The notes under the pieces are model-generated. The model made no database searches. It saw nothing but the letters and a program-made list of their open reading frames with translations, and was not told where the DNA came from. Both the position numbers and the translations under genes were made by a program. Positions 1 through 11,141 of a stretch of 64,000 nt of DNA are shown here, in pieces. Source of the DNA: Akkermansia muciniphila (GTDB lineage: Bacteria > Verrucomicrobiota > Verrucomicrobiia > Verrucomicrobiales > Akkermansiaceae); contig NZ_JABDHQ010000012.1 in the NCBI RefSeq assembly GCF_018709685.1, positions 28,839 through 92,838 of the forward strand, read 5' to 3'. Within the stretch, counting starts at the first letter, position 1. The number at the start of each line of letters is the position of its first letter.

Positions 1-1
1 C

Positions 2-847
2 CGCCAGAAGCTCTTTAACGGCCCCATCGTGGTGCTCATCAACAAGCTCAGTGCCTCCGCCTCTGAAATTCTGGCGGCGGCCCTCCAGGACTACGGCCGC
101 GCCGTCATCGTGGGGGATGAATCCACCTTCGGAAAAGGGTCCGTGCAGCAGCCGGTGGACATCGGCCAGTACCTGCCCTTCTTTGCCGCCAGGGACCGCG
201 CCGGCCTCCTGAAAGTCACCACGCAGAAATTCTACCGCGTGGCGGGCGGCTCCACCCAGCTCAAGGGCGTGGAGAGCGACATCCAGCTCCCCACCGCTAC
301 GGCGGCGTTTGAACTGGGGGAAGACATCCTGGACTACGCCATGCCCTATGACCAGATCACGCCCTGCACCAACTACAAAAAGGACTCCTCCATCGCGGCC
401 ATGCTCCCCACGCTGAAGGAAGCCAGCGCAAAGCGCGTGGAAAAAGACCGCGACCTCCAGCTTGCCAAGGAAGACATCTCCATGATGAAGCAGCGCATCA
501 AGGAGAACAAGCTCTCCCTGAACAAGAAAGCCAGGGAGCAGGAAAACGCCACCCTGGAAGCGCGCCGCAAATCCATCAACAAGGAACGCAAGTCCCGCTT
601 TGCGGAAATGGCCAAGGAAGACGCCACCAGGTACAAGATTTACCGCCTGACGCTGGATGACGTCAACGCCAAGGAACTTCCCCTGGCGGACCCTGAAAAG
701 GACAATGAACAGTTCATGCACCTGGCGGAAGACCCCACGGCGGAACTGGATGATTCCCCGGAATATCCCTCCGGTCTGGACCCCGAACTCCGGGAAGGCA
801 TCAACATCGTCCAGGACATGCTGAAGCTGGAATCCGCCGGAAAATAA
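2..847 (+). CDS. prc: C-terminal processing (tail-specific) peptidase Prc/Tsp, 3' part
   Basis: This is the C-terminal part of a family S41 serine protease; the gene begins before the window. The visible part opens inside the catalytic domain. The active-site serine lies in S-A-S-E within [19 protein letters not shown], and the general-base lysine in FGKGSVQ, as in E. coli Tsp. A long, highly charged, probably coiled-coil C-terminal tail follows (roughly the last 150 residues), like the DUF3340 extension of Tsp-type proteases, which separates it from the shorter CtpA type. Family knowledge: such proteins degrade or trim periplasmic proteins from their C-termini, including cell-wall enzymes. 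The gene ends at TAA and is followed 22 bases later by a strong terminator, so it is the last gene of its transcript. Confidence 0.9.
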   Translation, partial: RQKLFNGPIVVLINKLSASASEILAAALQDYGRAVIVGDESTFGKGSVQQPVDIGQYLPFFAARDRAGLLKVTTQKFYRVAGGSTQLKGVESDIQLPTATAAFELGEDILDYAMPYDQITPCTNYKKDSSIAAMLPTLKEASAKRVEKDRDLQLAKEDISMMKQRIKENKLSLNKKAREQENATLEARRKSINKERKSRFAEMAKEDATRYKIYRLTLDDVNAKELPLADPEKDNEQFMHLAEDPTAELDDSPEYPSGLDPELREGINIVQDMLKLESAGK

Positions 848-869
848 CGGCCATTCCACATCCCTCTCC

Positions 870-910
870 AGGCGCCCCGGTTTTCTCCAGAAACCGGGGC
901 GCCTCTTTTT
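870..910 (+). terminator. Rho-independent terminator after prc
   Basis: A perfect 14-bp GC-rich stem (AGGCGCCCCGGTTT at 870-883 with its complement at 891-904) is followed by CTTTTT. It lies just after the protease stop codon and reads in the plus direction. Confidence 0.9.
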
Positions 911-1009
911 CCGGGGAAATACCGGGCCCGGTACATCCTGAAACGGTCCGGAGTGAATCCGGGGCTTGCCAGCCGGGGTGAAATAAGGCAGAATCCCTGC
1001 CCGTCAGCA

Positions 1010-2710
<1,701 letters not shown>

Positions 2711-2730
2711 GAGAATTGCCTCTTCACGTT

Positions 2731-2771
2731 CAAGCCGTCCCATTGCCAGCAATGGGACGGCTTGCGCTTTT
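2731..2771 (+). terminator. Rho-independent terminator after the RpiB-GlyA gene
   Basis: A perfect 16-bp stem (CAAGCCGTCCCATTGC at 2731-2746, complement at 2749-2764) with a 2-base loop is followed by CGCTTTT. It lies in the convergent gap between this gene and the lipase gene. Confidence 0.88.
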
Positions 2772-2838
2772 CATGGGAATAATGAGAACGGGAGGGGATC
2801 GCATCAAAGGGCCTTCCGGTCCGGCACCCAGCGCTCTG

Positions 2839-3858
2839 CTAACGGGGATCTGCCGGAATGTTTCCTCCTCCCCCTGTAGCTGCCATATAACAGGCGGCTA
2901 CATCAGCAATGCCGTGGCCGTTGGAAAGAGGCGCATTCTGCCTGGGGATGCGGTACCGGCCGCCCACCAATCCTCCGCCATACGTACTGACCCGATCACA
3001 GTAAGTGGTTATATGGTCCAGCACGCCGGCAGCGGCCGTCAAATGGGCTGCCCCCAGCACCCGCAAGGAATTACCGGATAAACCTGCAGCATTGACCGCA
3101 ACGCCGCCAACCGGGAGAGGAGACGGTACATTGGCCGCCACACCGAATTGGGCCATGCCGCCGCCCAGGGAATGCCCGGTGGTCTGCAAGGACACTATTC
3201 CCGGCACATTATTCAACAAATGGCGGATCAGTCCCGCCGCCCTGATGTAGCAAATATCACAGGAATACAACTGGAAAATATCCGTCAATAAATTGGGGGC
3301 AAAGACACCCCAATGTCCCGTATCCGTCCCGCGAAACGCCACATACACGTTACAGCCACCGTTCCCGTCGGCCTCCTGCTTGATGTAGGCATTAAACCCA
3401 TGGCGCACATGGACATGCCCGCTGGCGGGATCGTAGCCGGTTGCACCGCCAAAAGGAGAGAAAGCATGATTCAGGGAGGCCAATGGAACGCCCGGCAGCA
3501 GGGCTGCGTCAGGATGCGGCGCCATTCCCATCAGGTACCCTCCAGCACCCGGATTAAGGTAGGCATACCGGGAAAAAGTGACCCAAGTGGGAATGCGGGC
3601 AGGATAATGCGTATTATCGCGGTAATGAAGGCGGCAACTTAACCTGGCCGTGACAATGCCGGCCAATATCTGAACCAGAGCGGAATGCCGGGTCAGAGGC
3701 AACCCCGAAAGTCTTTCCATGATGTAATTATAATGAGGAAGCGCCGCATGGCCTTCCTGAACGAGAAAGGCATCCAGCCTGCGTCTCCCATCCCGGTGGG
3801 AAAAATACCTGGTCGCAATAAAATCAAGCAGGTGTCTGAGATGAAGTAATGGAGTCAT
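2839..3858 (-). CDS. Class 3 (alpha/beta-hydrolase) lipase-like protein
   Basis: A 339-residue protein with the hallmarks of the lipase_3 family. Visible are an oxyanion-side VAFRGTD segment (173-179), the nucleophile elbow TTGHSLGGG with Ser230, a likely acidic residue at Asp288 (TYCDRVS), and a likely catalytic His315 in NGHGIADV. The predicted role is hydrolysis of acyl esters or phospholipids. No signal peptide is apparent; the N-terminal ~100 residues are basic and match nothing I recognise. It is co-oriented with, and begins 5 bases after, a small acidic protein gene at 3864-4277, so the two are almost certainly co-transcribed. That arrangement recalls a lipase with a dedicated chaperone or immunity partner, but this is inference. 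The substrate is unknown. Confidence 0.8.
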   Translation of the reverse strand: MTPLLHLRHLLDFIATRYFSHRDGRRRLDAFLVQEGHAALPHYNYIMERLSGLPLTRHSALVQILAGIVTARLSCRLHYRDNTHYPARIPTWVTFSRYAYLNPGAGGYLMGMAPHPDAALLPGVPLASLNHAFSPFGGATGYDPASGHVHVRHGFNAYIKQEADGNGGCNVYVAFRGTDTGHWGVFAPNLLTDIFQLYSCDICYIRAAGLIRHLLNNVPGIVSLQTTGHSLGGGMAQFGVAANVPSPLPVGGVAVNAAGLSGNSLRVLGAAHLTAAAGVLDHITTYCDRVSTYGGGLVGGRYRIPRQNAPLSNGHGIADVAACYMAATGGGGNIPADPR

Positions 3859-3863
3859 GGTAT

Positions 3864-4277
3864 TTATCGAATTGAATTTTGAACATAATTCAGCACATCA
3901 CGTTCTTCATCCGTGAGTGTGCCGCCCAGTTGCTCTTTTCTTGACAAAATCTCCCGGGAGAACAGGAGAACATCCTGATACAGGGACGCGATCTGGTTCT
4001 GTTCCAGTTGGTCCAGGGCTTCAAACCCCTTCAGCTTGCCCAGCTGGGTTTCCACCCACTCCCGGATTTTCCCTTCGTCGGGTTCAGGCGCGGAGTCCGC
4101 AAACTTTTCCCACTCCTCCAGCCAGGTATTCGGGATTTCCACTTCAGCCAGAGCCTGGAGCACTTGCTGCTCCAGATCATCCAGCTTGCCTTCCAGCCGT
4201 TCCATTTTTTCCAGGAACTGCTTTTCATCCGGTTCCGGAAAATGGAAGGATGAATCATTATTTTTCTCGTCAGACAT
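3864..4277 (-). CDS. Small acidic helical protein, partner gene of the lipase
   Basis: The 137-residue product is rich in Glu, Asp, Gln and Leu, and its heptad-like spacing over about residues 20-50 (KQFLEKMERLEGKLDDLEQQ) suggests a coiled coil. There is no signal peptide or membrane segment and I recognise no family. It starts at an ATG with no Shine-Dalgarno and its stop lies 5 bases before the lipase start, so both read from one transcript with this gene first. The strong acidity contrasts with the basic N-terminus of the lipase, which fits a binding partner such as a chaperone, inhibitor or immunity protein. That is inference from context only. Confidence 0.7.
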   Translation of the reverse strand: MSDEKNNDSSFHFPEPDEKQFLEKMERLEGKLDDLEQQVLQALAEVEIPNTWLEEWEKFADSAPEPDEGKIREWVETQLGKLKGFEALDQLEQNQIASLYQDVLLFSREILSRKEQLGGTLTDEERDVLNYVQNSIR

Positions 4278-4493
4278 GATGTTTCAACATGGGTTGCGGT
4301 TTACCGCCGCATCCGGAAGGGATGCGTCCAACGGCAAACGCTGCATGAATACCCTGGCCTCCTGCGTCCGGAAAGAAAACAGGGGCTTTCCCAATACGGG
4401 GAACCATCATTCACAACAGCCATGCGCGCCTTGCAGCGGCATGGAGAGGCACGGCATGAACAAATGCCATTACAAAGCCATACGGGAAGCCGG

Positions 4494-4901
4494 CTATTTC
4501 CCCTCCCCGCCCAAACGGCTTTCCATGGACATCAGGGTGCATTTGGCGGCAAGCCATGCGTCCCGGGCCTTGAGAACCTCCATTTTATCACCCGTATTGG
4601 AGGCGCAGGCTTTTTCCGCCACCCGGAAGGCCTGTTCCAGAGACTTGGCCAGCTCCTTCTGGATGGCAAGGGCATCTTCCGGAGAGGCGGCATTGTCACG
4701 GCGGAATTCCAGCAAATTCACGTTGGCCCGGATTACGGCATCCCAGTGGGCAAGGCCGGACTTGTACTGTTCCTGCGCCAGTTCAGCCATGCTGGACAAA
4801 AGCTGTTCCCTTTGCTTGAGGAGGGAATTCAAGGTTTCTTCCGCCAGAGAAGCGGGCGAAAAGCAGGCAAGACAGAATATGAGCAGGGTAGTTTTCATCA
4901 T
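4494..4901 (-). CDS. Small exported helical protein
   Basis: Starting at the ATG at 4901 the product is 135 residues, with a clear signal peptide ([20 protein letters not shown], cleavage probably before EET). The mature part is alpha-helical and reads [25 protein letters not shown], resembling one helical repeat of TolC-type outer-membrane proteins, but it is far too short to be one. The open frame extends to a GTG at 5006; I prefer 4901 because the signal peptide begins there. An AAAGGGGA purine run directly precedes it, one of the few Shine-Dalgarno-like sequences in the window; a second ATG at 4898 is equally placed. Probably a periplasmic protein of unknown function. Confidence 0.7.
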   Translation of the reverse strand: MMKTTLLIFCLACFSPASLAEETLNSLLKQREQLLSSMAELAQEQYKSGLAHWDAVIRANVNLLEFRRDNAASPEDALAIQKELAKSLEQAFRVAEKACASNTGDKMEVLKARDAWLAAKCTLMSMESRLGGEGK

Positions 4902-5080
4902 TCCCCTTTTATCGCCATCGCCACCCTTGTCAAGATGGAAATGAACGTATCCTTCTGAAAAAGAAAAGCTCCTGCGGAAGACAAGCAGCTTGTCGCGAAC
5001 GAACACGCTTATCGTCCGGAAGAATTTCCCCCACGGGAACTCTTCTCCTTATCCTGTCTTTCTCCATCTTCCGGGACCGC

Positions 5081-6133
5081 TCACGCACCGCCAGCCTTCC
5101 GGACCGGAGCGGACCATTCCTTGCCGCTCACGTCCGTCAGCACCACGGAGACCGGACCTTCCGGGACCACGGGCAGTGCGGCGGGGAGCGTCACGCCGGC
5201 CTTCGCCCCCAGTGGAATAACCAGACCGAAAGCTCCCGGCTTAATCCACGCGATAAAACTATTTTCAATAGCGGAAGGAGGGAGGGCGGAAAGCTCGTCC
5301 GCCTCCATCTTCCACAGGGTATTTCCCTGTCCGTCCGTCAGCCGGACGCGGACCAGGAAGGAACCGTAGGTGTCCACGCCCTCCGTGCGGTATACGTTGA
5401 AGCGCAGGCCATCCCCGGAGAGGGAGGCCCCGCTGACTTCCAGCAGCGGTTTCACGGATTTGTTATGGAGCGGCCCCCAAACCCCGCCATGGAAGAACTG
5501 GTTGGTTCCCAGCGTGACGAACATCATGAACACGGCGGACCAGATGGAAACCTTCGCCAGCTTCCGGTACCCCAGCGGCAGCGGACCGGAGGCCACCCAC
5601 GCAAACAGGGAAGCCCGGCGCGCGCAGCACGGAAGCTGTGCCAGCCTGCCGTCCAGCGAACAGGAACCGCCCCCCGTCAGGAAGAGGAGAAGCCCGGCGC
5701 ACATTCCCAGAATGCCTATCTGCCATTCATCCAGGCAGGTGGTTCCCAGCCACCCGGAACCCAGCAGAATCCCCAGCGCCAGGGAGAAAACCCCTACGGT
5801 CGCCAGACGCGTCAGCAACCCCAGCATGAGCATCAGCCCTACCAGGCATTCAATGATGGTAAACGCCGCCATAAACCACCAGAGTTCGGACGGATGCGTC
5901 ACCAGATATTCAATGACCGGCTTGATGCCCAGCGCATTGGGAAGAAAATGGTTGAATTTGACGCCGATGTACCCCGGATCATCCGGAATCAGCTTGTTTT
6001 CCAGAACCAGGCGGCGCCAGAAAGCGGAGAAATACGTCCAGCCCACCACCAGGCGGAGAGGAAGGGCTATCACCGCGGCCCAGCGGTAGGCCTCAGGCCG
6101 GAGGGAGGAATCATGGAAACGTTCTTCTTTCAT
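5081..6133 (-). CDS. DoxD-DoxA-type membrane protein (DoxX superfamily, TQO-like)
   Basis: A 350-residue membrane protein. The N-terminal half (about 1-175) has four hydrophobic segments and reads like the DoxD/TQO small subunit of the DoxX superfamily (LPLRLVVGWTYFSAFWRR; IECLVGLMLMLGLLTRLA). A fifth hydrophobic segment (about 190-208) leads into an exported beta-rich C-terminal domain (about 210-350) resembling DoxA. In Acidianus these are separate subunits of thiosulfate:quinone oxidoreductase; fused forms occur in other bacteria. Whether this protein oxidises thiosulfate is unproven, and many DoxX relatives have no assigned reaction. It lies 93 bases downstream of the VanX-like gene on the same strand. 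Confidence 0.72.
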   Translation of the reverse strand: MKEERFHDSSLRPEAYRWAAVIALPLRLVVGWTYFSAFWRRLVLENKLIPDDPGYIGVKFNHFLPNALGIKPVIEYLVTHPSELWWFMAAFTIIECLVGLMLMLGLLTRLATVGVFSLALGILLGSGWLGTTCLDEWQIGILGMCAGLLLFLTGGGSCSLDGRLAQLPCCARRASLFAWVASGPLPLGYRKLAKVSIWSAVFMMFVTLGTNQFFHGGVWGPLHNKSVKPLLEVSGASLSGDGLRFNVYRTEGVDTYGSFLVRVRLTDGQGNTLWKMEADELSALPPSAIENSFIAWIKPGAFGLVIPLGAKAGVTLPAALPVVPEGPVSVVLTDVSGKEWSAPVRKAGGA

Positions 6134-6226
6134 CTGGTCAAATTTTACAGTATTCCGTTATCCTATTTCCACCGGAAAAAAATCAAAGGATAAAATGCGC
6201 GTCCGTGACAGCGGGAGTGCCCGTGC

Positions 6227-6958
6227 CTACCGCGCGGCCATGCCGTCCCATACCGGGAAGTAATAATGCAGGGAGGGCGCAGGTTCATTCAGCAGACGGT
6301 AGTGCCACCATTCCGGGGAATAGTTGGCAAACCCCTGTTTTTCAAATGCCTTTTTCAGAATCATCCGGTTCCGGTGCTGGACCGGAGTCACCAGGGGGCT
6401 GTCCGTGGCGGAGCTGGGGTCCAGCAGGTCATGATGGCCGCCCATGTCCACGGGCTTTCCTGTTTTAGCATACAGCAGGGAGACGTCCACGGCCACGCCG
6501 CGGGAATGTTCCGAGAAATCGCGCACATAGTGGTCCCCGAATACCTTTGCCTTGTCAATGTTCGGGTAATACCGGGCCTTCATCTTCTGGTCACCCGCGT
6601 CCGCGCCCCATTTGCAGATGTCCAGCACGGCGGTATGGGGACGGTAGGCGTCATAAATTTCCAGCACATAGCCCTGCCTGTACAGGTCTTCCGAGACTTT
6701 TTTCAGGGCTCGCGCCGTCTGTGTGCGCAGGATGGCGCGCCTGCCGTGGTAGCCGTCCAGCGGACGCCCCACAAAATTGTCATACCCGGCATACTTCAGG
6801 TTGGTCTTTACCAGCGGGGCCACCTGGTCCACATAAACAAAGCCCGGCTGCATCACGGGCTGGAGCGGCTGGTTGAACGCAGGCTTGAAGTCCCCGGTGC
6901 CGGAACAGGAAGCCAGTAACATAAAAATGCCGCATGCCGCGGCCACGCAGGTCTTCAT
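6227..6958 (-). CDS. VanX/DdpX-like D-Ala-D-Ala dipeptidase lipoprotein (M15D)
   Basis: Read from the ATG at 6958 (an upstream GTG at 6976 is less likely), this is a 243-residue lipoprotein: the signal ends in LASC, with Cys18 as the lipidation site. The M15D zinc-peptidase signature is complete: Arg106 in DAYRP, zinc ligands His151 and Asp158 in SEHSRGVAVD, Glu216 and His219 in PEWWHY, matching Arg71, His116, Asp123, Glu181 and His184 of VanX. Predicted role is cleavage of D-Ala-D-Ala or related wall dipeptides, anchored to a membrane facing the periplasm. It begins 38 bases after rpoD, so it may be read through from the dnaG-rpoD transcript. Context offers no van resistance genes, so a wall-recycling role is more likely than glycopeptide resistance. 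Confidence 0.88.
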   Translation of the reverse strand: MKTCVAAACGIFMLLASCSGTGDFKPAFNQPLQPVMQPGFVYVDQVAPLVKTNLKYAGYDNFVGRPLDGYHGRRAILRTQTARALKKVSEDLYRQGYVLEIYDAYRPHTAVLDICKWGADAGDQKMKARYYPNIDKAKVFGDHYVRDFSEHSRGVAVDVSLLYAKTGKPVDMGGHHDLLDPSSATDSPLVTPVQHRNRMILKKAFEKQGFANYSPEWWHYRLLNEPAPSLHYYFPVWDGMAAR

Positions 6959-6996
6959 GACCCTGGAGCGTAGCACGGCATACGGCGTAAATCCGG

Positions 6997-9069
6997 TCAG
7001 GATTCCGTCATTTCCAGGAATCCCTTGATCTTGCTGATGCGCGTGGGGTGGCGCAGCTTGCGGAGGGCCTTGGCTTCAATCTGGCGGATACGTTCGCGCG
7101 TGACGCTGAACTGGCGGCCCACTTCCTCCAGAGTACGGGGGCTGCCGTCCCGGAGTCCGAAGCGCTGTTCAATGACCTCTCGCTCGCGGTCCGTGAGGGT
7201 GTCCAGCACATCCTTGATCTTTTCCTTCAGGAAGGAGAAGGAGGCTTCCTCCATGGGGTTTTCCGCTGCCTTGTCCTCAATGAAGTCGCCAAAGGAGGTA
7301 TCGTCGGAATCCCCCACGGGGGCTTGCAGGGAAATGGGCTGCTGGGCCATCTTCAGCACGGAACGCACGCGTTCCACGGGAAGGTGGATTTCCTCCGCGA
7401 TTTCCTCCGGCGTGGGTTCGCGCCCGTATTCCTGCACCAATTGTTTCTGAACACGCATCAGTTTGTTGATGGTTTCAATCATGTGCACGGGAATGCGGAT
7501 GGTGCGGGCCTGGTCCGCAATGGAGCGGGTAATGGCCTGGCGGATCCACCAGGTGGCGTACGTGGAGAACTTGTAGCCGCGGCGGTATTCAAACTTTTCC
7601 ACCGCCTTCATCAGGCCCATGTTGCCCTCCTGGATCAGGTCCAGGAAGGAAAGGCCGCGGTTGGTGTACTTTTTGGCAATGGAGATGACCAGGCGCAGGT
7701 TGGCTTCCACCATCTCGTCCTTGGCCCTGCGGGCTTCGCGGAGCCATTTGCGGAGCTCCTGATAGGCTTCCGTCATTTCATCCGCCGTCATCCACATGCG
7801 CAGTTCCAGTTCCGCAAGGTGTTCCTTCTGTTCCTTGTTTTCCGGGTCCTGGGCCACCTTCTTCTGCATGCGGAGCACGCGGTCGCGGGCCTCGTCAATC
7901 ATGGAGCAGAAATCTTCAATCACCTTGTGCTTGAAGTACAGGCGACCGAAGAGCTTCACCAGCACGCCGGCAATCTTGTCAAACTCCGCCTGGCGCGCTT
8001 TCACAGACTTGGCGGCTTCCCGGCTGCGGTACAGCTTGCGGAAGGCGCTGGAAGCGTCCTGATGGGTCTGCTGGATCTGGGCGCAAAGCTGGGCGAGGCC
8101 CTTCATGTAGCGTTCCCGGGAGTCAATCTTCTTGTCCAGGATGACGCGGTCAAAGCGTTCCTCGTTGTCAAGCAGGCGGTAGGCCACGTCCAGATAGGCG
8201 TTCGCAATGAAGCCGAAGCGGTGCACGCAGCGCTGGACGTTCTGTTCCGCGTCCTCAATCCTCTTGGAGATGGCCACTTCCTCTTCACGGGTGAGCAGGG
8301 AAACCTGGCCCATCTGCTTCAGGTACATGCGGACGGGATCGTCCAGAATGTCCATCTTGGCTTCCAGCTTTTCCTCTTCGTCTTCTTCCTCCGTGTTGAT
8401 GCGGGTGCGGTCCGTGTAACTGTCCACGTCGGACGCGTCAATGATGTCAAACGCCATGCTGCGCAGGCGGTCCATGATGGCCTCGTAATCCTGCTGGTCA
8501 ACAATGTCGTTGGGAAGGGAGTCATTAATGTCGTCAAAGGTCAGGTAGCCCTGCTCCTTGGCAAGCTTGATCAGTTCACGGATTTTTTCCTGGATTTCCG
8601 GGGCGTCAATCGGATTCGTGATCTTGCGGCTGGCAGCCCTCTTGCGTTCCTCTTCCAGGATTTCGCTCAATTTCTTGGGGGCTTCCGCCTTGGCGGACTT
8701 CTTCTCCACGGGTTTCTTTTCCGCAGGCTTGGCCGGGGCCTTCCCGGTTGCGGCAGGGGCTGCCGTTTTTTTGGCCGGAGCGGCGGCGGGGGCCTTTTTA
8801 GCGGGCGCCGCAGCCTTCCTGGCTGCAGTAGCCGGGGCGGCCTTTTTCACCGGGGCCTTCTTTTCCGCAGCGGGCTTGGCGGCTGCGAGCTTTTTGGCCG
8901 CCGGAGCGGCAGCCTTGGCGGGGGCTTTTTTGGCAGGTGCCGCCTTGGGAGTGGTTTTGGAAGTTTTTGCGGCAGGCTTGGCCGCTACTTTTTCCTTGGA
9001 TTCAGAAGCTTTTTTGCTGGCGGAAGTCTTCTTGGGAGAAGAGGAGGATGGGTCACCGGATTTGGACAT
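6997..9069 (-). CDS. rpoD: Primary sigma factor RpoD (sigma-70) with H1-like N-terminal tail
   Basis: The principal RNA polymerase sigma factor, 690 residues from the ATG at 9069 (the frame continues to a GTG at 9090). Region 1.1 is near residue 165 ([13 protein letters not shown]). Region 1.2 is [20 protein letters not shown], then the non-conserved region, regions 2.1-2.4 ([35 protein letters not shown]), region 3 ([13 protein letters not shown]) and region 4 with the helix-turn-helix [18 protein letters not shown]. The unusual part is the first ~133 residues, a low-complexity run of Lys, Ala and Pro like histone H1 or AlgP tails. It lies directly downstream of dnaG, as in the classical macromolecular synthesis operon. 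Confidence 0.97.
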   Translation of the reverse strand: MSKSGDPSSSSPKKTSASKKASESKEKVAAKPAAKTSKTTPKAAPAKKAPAKAAAPAAKKLAAAKPAAEKKAPVKKAAPATAARKAAAPAKKAPAAAPAKKTAAPAATGKAPAKPAEKKPVEKKSAKAEAPKKLSEILEEERKRAASRKITNPIDAPEIQEKIRELIKLAKEQGYLTFDDINDSLPNDIVDQQDYEAIMDRLRSMAFDIIDASDVDSYTDRTRINTEEEDEEEKLEAKMDILDDPVRMYLKQMGQVSLLTREEEVAISKRIEDAEQNVQRCVHRFGFIANAYLDVAYRLLDNEERFDRVILDKKIDSRERYMKGLAQLCAQIQQTHQDASSAFRKLYRSREAAKSVKARQAEFDKIAGVLVKLFGRLYFKHKVIEDFCSMIDEARDRVLRMQKKVAQDPENKEQKEHLAELELRMWMTADEMTEAYQELRKWLREARRAKDEMVEANLRLVISIAKKYTNRGLSFLDLIQEGNMGLMKAVEKFEYRRGYKFSTYATWWIRQAITRSIADQARTIRIPVHMIETINKLMRVQKQLVQEYGREPTPEEIAEEIHLPVERVRSVLKMAQQPISLQAPVGDSDDTSFGDFIEDKAAENPMEEASFSFLKEKIKDVLDTLTDREREVIEQRFGLRDGSPRTLEEVGRQFSVTRERIRQIEAKALRKLRHPTRISKIKGFLEMTES

Positions 9070-9127
9070 ATCTTGAAAAGAAGAGGGCACAATTCACCAT
9101 TATACAATACCCGGAGGTATCGAAGCA

Positions 9128-10933
9128 CTACATTGTACCCAGTAAACGCTTCAAGTCAACACTAAGTTTGGATAACTCCAGCTTTCTGGCGGCATCCGTG
9201 GAGGGGTCCGCAATCTCCGCTTTCAGGGAGGCGATGTGCCTTTCCAGCGCAGCCTTCGCAATGCCGGAGCAGGCCTCCTGAACGCTCCTGTCCACATCCG
9301 GAATGGGCACCGGGTCCAGATTCAGCAGGTGCAGGGCGTCCCGTTCCGGCTGGGGAAGGGACGCCAGAAAGGCCTGGATGGCCGCGGGGCTGTCCGGAGA
9401 AGGAAGCCGGGCCAGGATTTTTTTCAGGATTTCCCCGCCTTGCAGCATCCGCATGGGTTCCAGCAATTCCTCAATGCGGTCCACGATGAGGCTTTGCGCC
9501 CGCGCGTTCTGAAGGGACAACTCGCAGAGCACGGCCACCGCCCGGTTCATCTTCACGGGGGGCAGCACCTGCGGAACATCCTCCTCCGGCGCGGAACGGC
9601 CCGCGGACTGGGTCTTTTCCCTCTCCCGGCGCCTGCCCGCCGTTCTCACCGCGCCGCGCAGGTTGTCCGCCGTCATGCGCATGCGCGCGGCGATGTCCGC
9701 CGTGGCCAGGTCACGCGCCACAGGGTCGCTCATGCAGGCCAGCAGGGACGTCAGCTCACGGGCAAAGGCGGCGCTGGAGCCGGCGTCATTCAGCAGCCCC
9801 CGTTCCCGGGCGCGTTCAATGCGGACTTCAAAGAAGGAATGAGCCTGCTCCACCATTTCCGAAAAAACTTCCTTCCCTTCCCTCTTCATGAAGGAGTCCG
9901 GATCATCCCCCGCGGGCAAATTCACCAGGAAAATATCCTTGCCGAAGGGGGCCAGTTCCCTGAACGCGCGGTCCGCCGCCGCCATGCCCGCCTTGTCCGC
10001 GTCAAAGCACAGTACAATCCGGGAGGCATAGCGTGAAAGAATCCTGGCGTGCTCCGGCGTGAACGCCGTCCCCAGCGGAGCCACGGCAAAGGAAAGCCCC
10101 GCTTCATGGCAGGCGATGACGTCAATCTGCCCTTCGCACAACAGGGCCTTTCCCGTCTTCCCCATGGGGCCGCGCGCCCTGTCCAGCGCAAATACCACGT
10201 CTCCTTTCTTGAAAATGGCCGTCTCCGGGGAGTTGACGTACTTGCCCACGTTTTCCTGGGCCCGCAGGATGCGGCCGGAGAACGCCACGCACTCCCCATA
10301 CACGTTGTTGATGGGAAACATCAGCCGGTCCCGGAAACGGGCGTACAGGTCCCCCCGCTCTCCGCGGTTGGCAAGGCCCGAATCTATCAGAACCTGGTCC
10401 GGCAGGCCTTCCGTGCGCGCCCAGGCCAGAAACTCCCGGGAAGAATCCGGCGCCCAGCCCACCTGCCAGCGCTTGGCCATGTCTGCCCCGTAGCCGCGGG
10501 AATTCAGGTAGGCCCTGGCCTCCGCCGCCTTCGGCGAACGGAGCAGAAGCCTGTGAAAAAATTCAGCCGCCTTCTTGTGGGCTACCAGCAGGGCGGTGCG
10601 CGCCTTGCGCCGCTTTTCCTCCGCGGCGTCATACACCTCTTCCGCAATGGTGATTCCGGCTTTTTCCGCCAGACGCCGCACGGTGTCCGCAAAGCCCAGG
10701 TTCTCCATCTTCATCACGAAGGTGATGGCGGACCCCCCTTCCCCACAGCCGAAGCATTTGAAGTTCTGCCGGGTCTGGTCCACAATGAAGGAAGGCGTTT
10801 TCTCATTGTGGAACGGGCAGCACGCCTTCCAGCGGGACCCCGCCCTTTTCAGGGAAAGGTAGGAACCCACCACATCTACAATGTTCGTGGCTTCCAGAAC
10901 GCGCCGAATGCTGTCTTCATCAATCCTTCCCAT
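9128..10933 (-). CDS. dnaG: DNA primase DnaG
   Basis: The replication primase, 601 residues. The N-terminal zinc-binding domain is intact (Cys39 and His42 in CCPFHNEKTPSF, Cys60 and Cys63 in CFGCGEGG). The DnaG catalytic core follows, and the TOPRIM fold shows the conserved glutamate in LLCEGQIDVI and the DxD in VLCFDADKAG. The C-terminal third is divergent, as expected for the DnaB-binding domain. The open frame runs on to 11107, but the protein clearly begins at MGRIDEDSIRRVLEATNIVD, at the ATG at 10933. It lies 58 bases upstream of rpoD on the same strand and is divergent from the NfeD-type gene across a 208-base gap holding the promoters. Confidence 0.96.
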   Translation of the reverse strand: MGRIDEDSIRRVLEATNIVDVVGSYLSLKRAGSRWKACCPFHNEKTPSFIVDQTRQNFKCFGCGEGGSAITFVMKMENLGFADTVRRLAEKAGITIAEEVYDAAEEKRRKARTALLVAHKKAAEFFHRLLLRSPKAAEARAYLNSRGYGADMAKRWQVGWAPDSSREFLAWARTEGLPDQVLIDSGLANRGERGDLYARFRDRLMFPINNVYGECVAFSGRILRAQENVGKYVNSPETAIFKKGDVVFALDRARGPMGKTGKALLCEGQIDVIACHEAGLSFAVAPLGTAFTPEHARILSRYASRIVLCFDADKAGMAAADRAFRELAPFGKDIFLVNLPAGDDPDSFMKREGKEVFSEMVEQAHSFFEVRIERARERGLLNDAGSSAAFARELTSLLACMSDPVARDLATADIAARMRMTADNLRGAVRTAGRRREREKTQSAGRSAPEEDVPQVLPPVKMNRAVAVLCELSLQNARAQSLIVDRIEELLEPMRMLQGGEILKKILARLPSPDSPAAIQAFLASLPQPERDALHLLNLDPVPIPDVDRSVQEACSGIAKAALERHIASLKAEIADPSTDAARKLELSKLSVDLKRLLGTM

Positions 10934-11141
10934 AAGGCGCGGCCAGTCTAGCACAGCCCCGGCGCATGCACAAGGAGACAGAATCAGGATACCCGGGAGA
11001 GGCACAAACCGGAAAAAACGGGCGCGCAGCCATGCTCCGGCCCCAGGCCGGTTGAGGCGGCGCGGCGGTATCCGGCGCCACGGCGCGCGTGAAACGCATT
11101 TCCCCATTGAGCGCGGGCGCGGAACGTGTTAGCTTGCAGGC

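Noticed and set aside
7048..9165. Plus-strand frame of 705 residues opposite rpoD
   Set aside because: It is antisense to a definite gene. The Gly/Phe/Leu-rich runs are the reverse reading of the Lys/Ala-rich sigma tail, not a real low-complexity protein.
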